Assembly: GCA_965116055.1 (NCBI GenBank)
Contig: OZ220466.1
Location: 2,418,001-2,482,000, forward strand
From: Bin55 sp965116055
Lineage (GTDB): Bacteria; Pseudomonadota; Gammaproteobacteria; Pseudomonadales; Azotimanducaceae
Direction of reading: 5' to 3'
DNA: 64,000 nucleotides
Positions within the stretch are counted from its first letter, which is position 1. Every line of letters starts with the position of its first letter. A model generated the notes under the pieces. It searched no databases and was not told the origin of the DNA. It saw nothing but the letters and a program-made list of their open reading frames with translations. The translations under genes and the position numbers were made by a program. Shown here piece by piece: positions 42,649 through 54,600 of this stretch.

Positions 42649-43539
42649 TTAGGCTGTCGCCGATTGCAATTCTTCGCTCACAATTTCGAAGTGATGCGGA
42701 TGGTCAAGCAATGTGCGCGTTAATAGCGAGTTGAGATAGTGTCCCGATCGGTAACCGATAAATTCGCCCAAAATCGGCATGCCCAACAAATAGAGGTCGC
42801 CGATCGCATCAAGCATCTTATGACGCACGAACTCGTCCTCAAAACGCAGACCTTCTTTATTCATGACACCGTTGTCGTCTAAGCCAATTGAATTCGTTAA
42901 ATCAGAACCCAAACACTTTCCAATGCGATTTGCAAGCGCTAAGTCCTTGAACTGACCGAACGTGCGCGCCCTACTCAACTCAACATCAAAATCAACCCCT
43001 TGACTGCTGTCGAATTCCAGATATCTAGGATAGGGATCAAATATTGGACTATCGTGTTCGAATGTATATGAAATTTTGAACCCGTCGTACGGCTTTAATA
43101 CGGTATAAGCGTCTTCGGACGTTACTTTAGTCGTTTGCTTAATGCGTAGCCATTTACGCGGCACTGGACTCGTCACCAAACCGACTCGTTTGATCGCTTC
43201 AACATAATGTGCAGCACTGCCGTCTTGAACCGGGACTTCCCCACGATTCAAAGAGATCAATGCGTTATCAATTTTCATCACCCACAACGCGAACATCAAA
43301 TGTTCGACCGTGGAGACATCAACATCTCTATGATTAGCGCTCAGCGATGTTGAAAGTTGCGTATCGCAGACGTTGTACGCGTGGGCCTTAACAGATCGAT
43401 TCGTATCGGTACGTAGGAAGCGAATCCCCGTATTCGGTCCCGCCGGTCGGATAACCATCGCAGATGATTGACCCGAATGCACACCTTTACCAATGAAGTA
43501 GATATCGTCAGCAATGGTCTGTTGAAAAGCGCGCGCCAT
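42649..43539 (-). CDS. lpxC: UDP-3-O-acyl-N-acetylglucosamine deacetylase
   Basis: Zinc enzyme of 296 residues that removes the acetyl group from UDP-3-O-acyl-GlcNAc, the committed step of lipid A synthesis. Zinc ligands and catalytic residues are visible: STVEHLMFAL (catalytic Glu79, His80), RHKMLDAIGDL (His240, Asp244) and SGHYLNSLL (His267). The N-terminal GKGVHSGQ is the standard opening. E. coli LpxC has 305 residues. The gene stands alone here, not at the end of a cell-division cluster, and is divergent from dusA across 114 bases. Confidence 0.95.
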   Translation of the reverse strand: MARAFQQTIADDIYFIGKGVHSGQSSAMVIRPAGPNTGIRFLRTDTNRSVKAHAYNVCDTQLSTSLSANHRDVDVSTVEHLMFALWVMKIDNALISLNRGEVPVQDGSAAHYVEAIKRVGLVTSPVPRKWLRIKQTTKVTSEDAYTVLKPYDGFKISYTFEHDSPIFDPYPRYLEFDSSQGVDFDVELSRARTFGQFKDLALANRIGKCLGSDLTNSIGLDDNGVMNKEGLRFEDEFVRHKMLDAIGDLYLLGMPILGEFIGYRSGHYLNSLLTRTLLDHPHHFEIVSEELQSATA

Positions 43540-43653
43540 AAATCGTTAAGTCATCAACTTTCAACCATTAGATTCCGTAGATTTTATGTTGATAGGTAAG
43601 AAAACGCAAATATTTCGCAGGAAAAATGGATTTTTCTTCATATTTGACACATT

Positions 43654-44667
43654 ATGAAGCTTTTTGCTCACCTAAATCCACTTAGCATCGCTCCGATGAT
43701 TGGTCACACCGACCGCCATGGACGGCGCTTTTTGCGATTGCTAGCGCCTCGCGCCACACTTTACACCGAAATGATCGTTGCGCAAGCAGTTGTGCACGGT
43801 GATCCGGGGCATCTATTACGCGCTTCACCAGAGGAGCATCCTCTCATTGCGCAATTAGCCGGTAGCGATCCTAAAGTACTAGCTGACGCAACACAAATAA
43901 TTGGAGAATTCGGTTACGATGCTGTCAATTTAAATGTCGGCTGTCCTTCTGAACGAGTAAAACAAGGCGGTTTCGGCGCGTGTTTGATGGAACGTCCGGA
44001 CGAAGTACGATCTATCGTTCGCGCAATGAAGGCGACCACCTCTCTACCCGTAACTGTTAAATGTCGCTTAGGTACTGATCAAGTCAACGGGTATGCTCAA
44101 CTGCGCAATTTCATCCGAGGACTAGAGCAAGCGGGGGCTGATGGCGTAGTCGTGCACGCGCGCATTGCCAATCTAGCAGGATTCTCAACGCGATACAACT
44201 TGACTGTTCCTGCACTTGATTGGAAGATGGTCGAACGTCTCCAAAACGACTTTCCTAAGTTTCCCATTACCCTCAACGGCGGTGTAACCAAACCAGCACA
44301 AATCGTCCAAGTCTTAAGTTGGATTGATCGTGTGATGGTCGGACGGGTTGCGCTACAAAGTCCCGCCACATTAGCAACAATGCATGCAGAGGCGTATCAT
44401 GCATTCGATCCATTTCTGCCCATTAAGATAGCGACAACCTATCGAGAATATATCCGCGAAAATGTTGCAGAAGGGGTACCGTTGCACGCCATGACCCGGC
44501 ACATGTTGAATCTATTTAAAGGTGTTCCAGGTGCAAGAGCCTTCCGACGCCGCTTATCAATAGGTGGAACCCAGGCTAATGCAAAAGTCGATGTTCTTGA
44601 CCAAGCCTTGGCACATATCGTTCAGGTTCCTACAAACCACCACGCCACTCCCATACTAGCGGCTTAA
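43654..44667 (+). CDS. dusA: tRNA-dihydrouridine(20/20a) synthase DusA
   Basis: FMN-dependent enzyme of 337 residues that reduces U20/U20a in the tRNA D-loop. Landmarks are SIAPMIGHTDRHGRRFLRLL at the N-terminus, YTEMIVAQAV, LNVGCPSERVKQGGFGACLM with the conserved Cys, VTVKCRLGTD, VVHAR and the FMN-phosphate site ITLNGGV... DRVMVGRVALQ. The C-terminal helical domain (HMLNLFKGVPGARAFRRRLS) is typical of DusA. Followed after 20 bases by a TerB-like gene. Confidence 0.95.
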   Translation: MKLFAHLNPLSIAPMIGHTDRHGRRFLRLLAPRATLYTEMIVAQAVVHGDPGHLLRASPEEHPLIAQLAGSDPKVLADATQIIGEFGYDAVNLNVGCPSERVKQGGFGACLMERPDEVRSIVRAMKATTSLPVTVKCRLGTDQVNGYAQLRNFIRGLEQAGADGVVVHARIANLAGFSTRYNLTVPALDWKMVERLQNDFPKFPITLNGGVTKPAQIVQVLSWIDRVMVGRVALQSPATLATMHAEAYHAFDPFLPIKIATTYREYIRENVAEGVPLHAMTRHMLNLFKGVPGARAFRRRLSIGGTQANAKVDVLDQALAHIVQVPTNHHATPILAA

Positions 44668-44687
44668 CACAAATACTTTAATCCTTC

Positions 44688-45146
44688 ATGCTTACCCGTT
44701 TTAAAGCAGTTTTCGCCAAACGGCTAAGGAACGAATCTATAGCCAACGACTCTGATGACCAACACGTCGCATTAGCGGCCGCAATGTTGCTACTTGAAGT
44801 AGCCTGGGCCGATCATGAGATTGAAGAACGAGAATTGCAACTTATCCGCGGCGCGTTGCAATCCCTTTATGCCATTGACGATAGTCAGGTTGACTCTATC
44901 GTCACAGAAGCGCGTCGAGAACACGAGGAAATTTCGAGCATTTTTCCTTTCACGCGAACACTCAACGAACAATTGGACATCAGCGAGCGTCGACTATTGT
45001 TAGAGTGCTTGTGGCGTCTGAATGCATTTGACGGCAGTACGTTTCACTACGAAGAAAACACGATCCGCAAGATTGCGGATTTACTGTACTTGACACACGC
45101 TGACTTTATTAGCGCGAAGTTGACCGCAAAACAAACTCACAATTGA
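44688..45146 (+). CDS. TerB-family protein
   Basis: Helical protein of 152 residues with the TerB/DjlA-N fold pattern: LAAAMLLLEVAWADHEIEERELQLI in the first half (acidic metal-binding motif D-E-E), a second related half (ERRLLLECLWRLNAFDGSTFHYEENTIRKIADLL) and ISxA at the end. Such proteins are soluble and membrane-associated, with unclear roles; tellurite resistance should not be inferred. It probably shares a transcript with dusA. Confidence 0.82.
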   Translation: MLTRFKAVFAKRLRNESIANDSDDQHVALAAAMLLLEVAWADHEIEERELQLIRGALQSLYAIDDSQVDSIVTEARREHEEISSIFPFTRTLNEQLDISERRLLLECLWRLNAFDGSTFHYEENTIRKIADLLYLTHADFISAKLTAKQTHN

Positions 45147-45582
45147 AGTGTTAACTATGAGCAACGATCTAGTCAATTAAGTGGGTCTCAACATTTTCAT
45201 CTTAGATGTCAAGCAACCTTTTGAACCAAGCATATGCCTACCGTACCTACATCTTGCGCTATACGGTTGTATGGTGCAGCCACACTTATAACAGATTGTT
45301 CGCATCCAGATACATTGAGGTCTCGCATTCTGATCAATCCATTGCGCGAGATACTAAAGAACGATCCAGCATTTGATGCTGAAATGACTATACCCACTGA
45401 AATGACGATTGATACGGAGATCAACTTAATACCAACAACATAAGCAACAAGACATACATGCCGAGCCGAATCGATTTTGAGTATTGGCAAAAGCCGTCGT
45501 CTCACCGTGGCGGTTAAGCTTGCCCTACCGGGTCTGCCGGGCCGTTCCGGTGATCACCCGGACAAGGGTTTGGGGAACATGG
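45147..45582. other. Intergenic with a sharp GC step
   Basis: 436 bases without a supported gene. GC content changes from host-like to very high near 45480, about 190 bases before the stop codon of the giant gene, so the GC-rich block includes its 3' flank. A 69-codon plus-strand frame at 45234-45443 has no features. Confidence 0.45.
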
Positions 45583-45607
45583 CCGGGAGCATGCATCAAA
45601 CTCCCGG
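45583..45607 (-). terminator. Possible stem-loop after the giant gene
   Basis: CCGGGAG and CTCCCGG form a seven-base stem with an 11-base loop, 67 bases after the stop codon. There is no T-run, so termination is uncertain. Confidence 0.35.
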
Positions 45608-45673
45608 ACACCGCGACCAGCAGGCGCCGCGGGGCGTGGACCCGATGTCCGAGCGATCACCGCCTGGCATACT

Positions 45674-48600
45674 TCACCATTGGGTTCGGATCTCCATGTC
45701 GACCCGGTGCTCGGCTGACCCCGGCGAGCCGGCTTCGGCGCGTTGGCTTGCCCGGATGGTCATGCTGAGGTCGCGCGCGTTGATCACCGGCGCAAGTTGC
45801 CAGCCGATGCCGACCGTGCGCGCCCCGGTGGCGATGCCGTAGGTCACGAGCGGCGTGCCCACGAAGCGGCTGCGGAAGAGCAGCAGACCGTAGCCGGCCT
45901 CGACCGTCCGACGGATGCCGTCGGCGCGGTCCGGACGCCGCGCGGCGAGCGGGTCGTGGTCGAATAACGCATCCAGGCCACCGCGGAACGCGCCGCCGAT
46001 GTCCTGGCGCAAGGCGAACGTCAGGCCCAGGGCCGAGTCGGGTCGAGGATCATAGGCCAGCGATGCCGACAACCCCCGGTCCTTCATCGCGCCGTCCTCG
46101 TGGGTCAACAGGGCACGCCCGTCAAGGTGGATTTCAAGGCCACGGCGCGGGTCATGCCATGCGAATCCGCCACCAAGTTCCACCCCGGTCCCGGTTTCGG
46201 CGTCGCCGCGATCGTGACGCGCACCCAACTCCAGGGTTGGCGTGATGCTGGCGCCGCCGGACAACGCGAACGGGCGACTGCCTTCAAGGCCGAACCGCCA
46301 TCGTCCGACCCCGGCCGCAGTCCCGGCCAGTCCATCGGTGCGGGCTGCGGTTGTACGCGTCCACAGGGCATCCGACACCAGGGCCAGTGTCCCGCCGGCG
46401 TCGAACGACCACAACTCGCCGCTCGCTCCGCCAGCCGCCATGGTCCAACCGATGGGCGTTGCCAGGGTCTCGCCGGCGCCAGTCGTCAACGTGATGGCGC
46501 CGTCGCCCCGGCCACCGGCACCCCACAGCGTCAGCCGTGCGGCAGGGCGCCAGGACGCATAGGGGATCGCCGCCGTCAATGCGGCCTCAACCCCGCCGGC
46601 CATGCCCGCGCCGCCGCCGTGGTAGCCGCCATGACTGCGACTTTGCGCGAAGGCCACGCCGGCCAACCAGTGGTCCCGCGCATAGTCCACGCCCAGCAGC
46701 GCCAGGGTGGCCTCGCCGTCGAGCGCGACGGCACCCGTCTGACCGTCAAAACTGCGCCGTGCCCCGCGGCCCCAGAAACCCAGGCTGCCACGGGTAGGCT
46801 CCCCGCGGGCGTAGGTGAAGTGGCTGCCGGCCAGCAGTTGCCCCAGGCTCGTCCCCGGCGTGCCGCTGCCGAACGCGCCTTCGCCCTGGAAGCCCGAGGC
46901 GCGGGCCACATCATCGGTGGGCTTGACGCGCACGGCGATGCCGTCAAGCGCCGTTTCGGCCACCGTGCGGCCGAAACGGCCGAGCCACGCCCGCGGCAAC
47001 GGGTCGGCGTTGATGATCGTGCCGATCGCTTCGCCGTCCGCGATGACGCCGCCGGCAGGATTCGACAACCGGACCGCGAAGGTCTCCCGCCCTTCGTCGT
47101 GCGCATCATCGAAAGTCGCGAGGCGGATCGCCACGTGGGTGATGCCCGGCGGGAACTCGGCCTCGCCGTGCTTGCGGGCAAAATCCACCCCGGCCCGGGC
47201 GGTCCCATACGAACCACCCCATACCGGCTCCCAGGCCACGCGCACGGGGTGCAACGAAGGCGTTGACAAGGTCAGCGCGAACACGAGCTCGTCGCCCTCC
47301 GTGGCAGCCGCGTCAGCGATCGCGATCAGCGGCCGCGCCGGACCACGCTGCGACCCGTGGGTGGGCGATCTTTGCGGCGTCGCCGACACCCGCTCCGAGC
47401 GTTCGCCCGGGCCGGCGTCGTTGACGGCCCGCACCCGGAAACGATAGGCCTTGCCGTTCTTCAAGCCCGATACGGTATGGCGGGTCGTGGTATGGTCGGC
47501 GCCGGGCATGGTGAGCCACCCCGAGGCCTGGCGACTGCCACGGCGAAACCATACCTGCCAGTCGCGGATCGTCGGATCGCCCGGATCCTGCCACGTCAGC
47601 GTCACCGCACCATCGCCAGCCTCGGCGGTAAGTCCCTGCGGACGCGCCGGCGGCGCCAGTTCGGGCGACATCGTCTTGTCGTCTTCGGTCACCGTGACCG
47701 TGACCGTCGCCGCGGCCACCCCATCATAGCCGCCGCCCGCGGGCGTCAGCGTCAGGGTCACGTCCGCGTCGTCCTCCATGTCGGCGTCCTCGCGCACCCA
47801 TACCCGAACCCATTGCGGCTCGTCCCAGTTCGTGGTGGTGAAGGTCAGCTTGCCGTAGTTGCTGCCGTCGTCCAGTTGGCCCTGGTGGGTAAACCCCACA
47901 TCGCCCGCGGACACTGCCACGGTCACCGTGACGTCAGCGCTCGGCGCCGCATCCAGCACCACGGTGAAGGCAGCGCCCGCGCCCTCATCCGCCGTCAGGG
48001 TCATCGGCACCACCGTGAGGCCCTTGGTCGTACCCGGGGTCGGCGGGGTCCCGGAGGCGCCATCGTTCAGCGTGCCGTCGGCCGTGGTATCGCTACCGAG
48101 CTTGTAGCCGTTATCGTTGCTGTCGTCGCCCAGCGTCACGGTGTAGGTCTCGGCTCCTTCCGCGGTATCGGTATCGGGGTTGGTCGGAATCGTCACCGTG
48201 CCAGTCTTGCCGCCCGTCCCGCCGAAGTTCGCTCCCAGGACCTGCGTCAGACCGCCAGGCAGGTCGGCGGCGGCAAACCCGCTCGTACCGCGGTCGGCGA
48301 AGGTCAGCTTCACCGGCAGCGTCCCGGTCAGGGTGCGGTTCGAGGTCACTGTCAAACTGATGTCCTCGCCCTCCGCCACCGCCGCCGGGTCAGTTGCCAG
48401 GGTCAGCGTCGCCGTGGTGTCCACCACCGTCACCGTGACATCCGCCGCCGTCACATCGGCGTAGTTGGTGCCCGCCGCCTCCACCGCGTGTTTGAGCGTG
48501 ATCGTGTAGCCCTCCCAGATATCAGACACGGGGCCGTACTGGGTCGTCGTTTGCCACTCGTTCCAGTTGTACGGTTCGAACAAGAGGGTGCCGATCTCCA

Positions 48601-51600
48601 GGTCGTCCCGACCCGCCAGCACGGAGGTGATCTTCACCCGGACCTCGCCCGTCGGCGGCGTTCCCGCCAGCCTGACCATGTACTGGTCGCCACCGCCCTC
48701 GTTCACCGTCAGCGCCGTCGGCTCCACCACCACGCGCGGCATGTCCTCCGGCGCCGGCGGCGTCACCGTGATCGTCACCTCCGCCGTGTCCTCGTTGCCG
48801 TTCCCGTCCGACGCCGTCACCGTCATCGTATACGTGCCCGCCGCCGTCGTCGTGAAGGTCAGACGCGCCGCATCCAGCGTCGCATCCTCGGGAAGCGGCG
48901 GGGTTGTCTCACCCGCCTTGCGCGTCCAGGCGTAGGTCACCGTGTCCCCATCGCCGTCCGTCGCCGATGCCGTGATGTCCACGGCCCGACCGACCGTCAC
49001 CGTCCGGGCTGTCAGCGCCGCCAGCACCGGCGACGCATCGTCGTCCGTGATCGTGCCACTCGCCGTAGCCGGGTTCGGCAGGCTTGCGGCCACCGCCTCG
49101 CGCAACTTCAGCACCACCGTCTCGTCGGCCTCGTCCGCCTCGTCGCCGGTCACCGACACCGTGACGGTCTGCGCCAAGGCGGACCCGCTACTACCCGCAG
49201 GAAAGGTCAGGGTCCCCGCCGCCAGCGCAGTGAAGTCCGTGCCCGAGGTCGCCGTCGAGGTGCTGTCCACCGCGTAACCCACCGTCACCTCCCGACCGCT
49301 GGTCGCACCCAGCGTCACCGTGAACACCATGTCCGTACTGCCCGAATCGCCTTCCGCCACCGCCGCCGGCGCCGCCAGCGATAACGCCGGCGGATCGTCG
49401 TTGTCCGTAATCGTCCCCGTCGCGGTGGCATCGCCCAGCGTCACCCCGGCCGTCGGCGCCGACAGCGTCACCGTGAACGTCTCGTCCGCCTCGTCCAGCG
49501 TGTCGTCCGCCACCGCCACCGTGATCGTCGCGGTCGTCGCGTTCGCCGCCATCGTCACCAAAGTCGCCGTCGTCACCGCCGTGAAGTCCGTCCCCGCCGT
49601 CGCCGTGTCACCGCTCGCCGCCGTCACCGTGTACTTGAAACTGATCCCCGAAGCCGGCGCCGGCGCTGCCGTCACCGTGAACGTGAACGTCCCGTCCTCC
49701 GCCGCCGTCAGATCCGCAATGCTCAGCGACGCCGGCGTCGGCGTCGCCTTCGCGAAGTCCGACCACGAAGACTGCGCACTGCCGGCCCGCGCGAACATCC
49801 GGAACGTGTACTCCGTGCCGTTCGTCAGACCCGTCACCACCGTGCTCGTCGTGCTCCCGCCGCTCACAGTCCGCGTTGACGTCCAGCTCGTCCCGTCGTT
49901 GCTACTCGACTGGTAGCCCCACGCCGTCACGCCCGAACCCGGCTGTGCCGGCCAGCTCAGCGTCACCCGACCGTCGCCTGCCGTCGCCGTCACCACCGGC
50001 TTCACCACCACCAGTGGCGTCGCCGTCACCACCGCCGACTGCTCGCTCACACCGCCGCTGTTCCTCGCCCGGATACGGAAACGGTACGTGCTGCCGTTTT
50101 CCAGACCCGTCACCGCGTAGCTCGTCGTGCTCGCGTCCGAACCCGAGATCGCCGTCCAGTTGCCCCAGTCCTCGCTCTCCTTGCTGTAGCGCAACTCGTA
50201 GCGGGTGATGCTCGCGTTCTCCGGATCAGCCCACGACAACGTCACCCGGGCGTTGCCGGGACTCGCCCTGAACGTCTTCGGCCGGGCCGGCGCCACCGGC
50301 CGCGGCGTCGCCGTCGCGAATTCCGACCACGAAGACTGCGCACTGCCGGCCCGCGCGAACAGCCGGAACGTGTACGCCGTGTCGTTCGTCAACCCCGACA
50401 CCGTGGCACTCGTCGTGCTGCCGCCCGCCACATCCTGCGTCGCACTCCACGTCGTGCCACCGTCACTGCTGGACTGGTAATGCCAACTCGTGATCCCCGC
50501 GTCCGGCAACGCTTGCCAACTCAGGGTGACCGAACCGTCCCCAGCCGTCGCCGTCAAGGTCGGCTGCGGCACCGCCCTCGGCGTCGCTGCCACCAAACTC
50601 GACAGCGCACCATTGCCCGTCGCATTCACCGCACGCAACCGGAAACTGTACTCGCTGCCGTTCTCCAGACCCGTCACCGTGTGGCTCACGGTCGCCGCAT
50701 CCGAATTCTCGATCGCGGTCCAACTCGACCACGACCCCCCTGCTTTAAGCTGGCGCAGCTCGTACCGCGTGATGCTCGCATTGTTCGGATTGGTCCACGC
50801 CAACAGAACCTGCGCAGCACCCGGGGTCGCCTTCAACCCCGTCGGCGCCGCCGGCGCCGGCGCCGGCGTCGCCGTCACCGCGTCCGACGCCGGCCCCGCG
50901 CCCGACGTCACCGCCCGGAGCTTGAACGTATATACCGTCCCGTTCGTCAGCCCCAATACCTTGTAGGTCGTCGTCGTCGCACTTGAACTCGGCACCGCCG
51001 TCCATTCACCGTAATTGCCGGTACCGGCTTTGTACTGGTATTCCCAACGCGTGATGTCCGTATTACCCGGATCCGTCCAACGCAACCTCACCGCCTGCTG
51101 AACTCCCGTCGCCGTCACGCCCGTCGGCTTCGCCGGCAACGCTAACGGCGTCGCCGTCGCGAATTCCGACCACGAAGACTGCGCACTGCCGGCCCGCGCG
51201 AACAGCCGGAACGTGTAGGTCGTCCCGTTCGTCAACCCCGATACCGTGTCACTCGTCGTGCTGCCGCCCGCCACATTCCGCGTCGTGCCCCACGTACCAT
51301 CGCCATTGTGGTATTGGTAATGCCAACTCGTGATCCCCGCGTCCGGCAACGCTTGCCAACTCAGGGTGACCGAACCGTCCCCAGCCGTCGCCGTCAAGGT
51401 CGGCTGCGGCACCGCCCTCGGCGTCGCTGCCACCAAACTCGACAGCGCACCATTGCCCGTCGCATTCACCGCACGCAACCGGAAACTGTACTCGCTGCCG
51501 TTCTCCAGACCCGTCACCGTGTGGCTCACGGTCGCCGCATCCGAATTCTCGATCGCGGTCCAACTCGACCACGACCCCCCTGCTTTAAGCTGGCGCAGCT

Positions 51601-54600
51601 CGTACCGCGTGATGCTCGCATTGTTCGGATTGGTCCACGCCAACAGGACCTGCGCAGCACCCGGGGTCGCCTTCAACCCCGTCGGCGCCGCCGGGCGCGG
51701 GGCCGGCGTCGCCGTCACCGCGTCCGACGCCGGCCCCGCGCCCGACGTCACCGCCCGGAGCTTGAACGTGTATACCGTCCCGTTCGTCAGCCCCAATACC
51801 TTGTAGGTCGTCGTCGTCGCACTTGAACTCGGCACCGCCGTCCATTCACCGTAATTGCCGGTACCGGCTTTGTACTGGTACTCCCAAGCCGTGATGTCCG
51901 TATTACCCGGATCCGTCCAGCGCAACCTCACCGCCTGCTGAACTCCCGTCGCCGTCACGCCCGTCGGCTTCGCCGGCAACGCTAACGGTTTCGCCGTCGC
52001 GAATTCCGACCACGAAGACTGCGCACTGCCGGCCCGCGCGAACAGCCGGAACGTGTAGGTCGTCCCGTTCGTCAACCCCGATACCGTGGCACTCGTCGTG
52101 CTGCCGCCCGCCACATTCCGCGTCGTGCCCCACGTGCCATCGCCACTGTGGTATTGGTAATGCCAACTCGTGATCCCCGCGTCCGGCAACGCTTGCCAAC
52201 TCAGGGTGACCGAACGGGCCCCAGCCGTCGCCGTTAAGGTCGGCTGCGGCACCGCCCTCGGCGTCGCTGCCACCAAACTCGACAGCGCACCATTGCCCGT
52301 CGCATTCACCGCACGCAACCGGAAACTGTACTCGCTGCCGTTCTCCAGACCCGTCACCGTGTGGCTCACGGTCGCCGCATCCGAATTCTCGATCGCGGTC
52401 CAACTCGACCACGACCCCCCTGCTTTAAGCTGGCGCAGCTCGTACCGCGTGATGCTCGCATTGTTCGGATTGGTCCACGCCAACAGGACCTGCGCAGCAC
52501 CCGGGGTCGCCTTCAACCCCGTCGGCGCCGCCGGCGCCGGCGCCGGCGTCGCCGTCACCGCGTCCGACGCCGGCCCCGCGCCCGACGTCACCGCCCGGAG
52601 CTTGAACGTGTATACCGTCCCGTTCGTCAACCCCAATACCTTGTAGGTCGTCGTCGTCGCACTTGAACTCGGCACCGCCGTCCATTCACCGTAATTGCCG
52701 GTACCGGCTTTGTACTGGTATTCCCAACGCGTGATGTCCGTATTACCCGGATCCGTCCAGCGCAACCTCACCGCCTGCCGAACTCCCGTCGCCGTCACGC
52801 CCGTCGGCTTCGCCGGCAACGGCACCGCCACCGTGATCGTCACCTCCGCCGTGTCCTCGTTGCCGTTCCCGTCCGATGCCGTCACCGTCATCGTGTACGT
52901 GCCCGCCGCCGTCGTCGTGAACGTCAGACGCGCCGCGTCCAACGTCGTATCGTCCGGCAGCGCCGGCAGCGTCTCGCCCGTCTTGCGCGTCCAGACGTAG
53001 CTGATCGGGTCGTTATCACCGTCCGTCGCCGATGCCGTCACGTCCACATCCTCGCCCACTGTCACCGTCTGGGCCGTCAGCGCCGCCAACACCGGCGACG
53101 CATCATCGTCCGTGATCGTGCCACTCGCCGTGGCCGGGTTCGGCAGGCTTGCAGCCACCGCATCGCGCAACTTCAGCACCACCGTCTCGTCGGTCTCGTC
53201 CGCCTCGTCGCCGGTCACCGACACCGTCACGGTCTGCACCAGGGCGGACCCGCTGCTGCCCGCGATAAAGGTCAGGGTCCCCGCCGCCAGCGCAGTGAAA
53301 TCCGTGCCCGAGGTCGCCGTCGAGGTGCTGTCCACCTCGTAACCCACCGTCACCTCCCGACCGCTGGTCGCACCCAGCGTCACCGTGAACACCATGTCCG
53401 TGCTGCCCGAATCGCCCTCCGCCACCGCCGCCGGCGCCGCCAGCGATAGCGCCGGCGGATCGTCGTTGTCCGTGATCGTCCCCGTCGCCGTGGCATCGCC
53501 CAGCGTCACCCCGGACGACGGCGCCGACAGCGTCACCGTGAACGTCTCGTCCGCCTCGTCCAGCGTGTCGTCCGTCACCGATACCGTAATCGTCGCGGTC
53601 GTCGCGTTCGCCGCCATCGTCACCAAAGTCGCCGTCGTCACCGCCGTGAAGTCCGTCCCCGCCGTCGCCGTGTCACCGCTCGCCGTCGTCACCGTGTACT
53701 TGAAACTGATCTCCTCAGCAGGCGCCGGCGCCGCCGTCACCGTGAACGCGAACGTCCCGTCCTCCGCCGCCGTCAGATCCGCAATGCTCAGCGCCGCCGA
53801 CGTCGGCGTCGCCTTCGCGAAGTCCGACCACGAAGACTGCACACTGCCGGCCCGCGCGAACATCCGGAACGTGTACTCCGTGCCGTTCGTCAGACCCGTC
53901 ACCACCGTGCTCGTCGTGCCCCCGCCGCTGACGGTCTGCGTCGGCTTCCAATTCGTCCCGCCGTTGATACTCAACTGGTAGACCCAGGCCGTCACACCCG
54001 AGTTCGGCTGTGCTGGCCAGCTCAACGTCACCCGACCGTCGCCGGCCATGGCCGTCACCACCGGCTTCACTAGCACCCGGGGCGTCGCCGTCACTACCGC
54101 AGACTGTGTACCCACACCACTGCTGTTCCGCGCGCGAAGCTGGAAACGATACGTACTCCCGTTGTCCAGATCCGTCACCGTGGTGCCCGTCGTCGCCGCG
54201 TTCGAACCTGATATCGCCGTCCACGAACCCCAACTCTCGCCTTCTTTGCTGTAGCGCAACTGCCAGGCGCTGATACTCTCATCCTCCGGATCGTCCCACG
54301 ACAGCGCCACCTGCGTATTGCCGGGACTCGCCACGAAGTTCGCCGGCGCGGCCGGCGCCGGCGCCTTCGGTGTCGCCGTCACATGGTCAGACCACGCCGA
54401 CTGCACCCCCGGACTCACCGCCGCGAACAGCCGGAACGTGTATGCCGTGTCGTTCTCAAGACCCGTCACCACCGTGCTCGTCGTGCCCGCACCCGTCACC
54501 GTCCGCGACGTGCTCCACGTCGAACCCCCATCGGTGCTGTACTGGTATGTCCATGTCGTGATCGCGAGCCCCGGCTGGGACTGCCAGCTCAAGGTCACCT

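Noticed and set aside
44688..45146. Tellurite resistance role for the TerB-like protein
   Set aside because: No other ter genes nearby; the TerB fold is widespread in unrelated contexts.
47357..49384. Plus-strand open frame of 675 codons
   Set aside because: Antisense shadow of the giant gene.
50283..52820. Regular direct repeats that could suggest a CRISPR or satellite array
   Set aside because: The period is 840 bases, the repeats are in frame and encode FN3 domains, and there are no short repeats with unique spacers.
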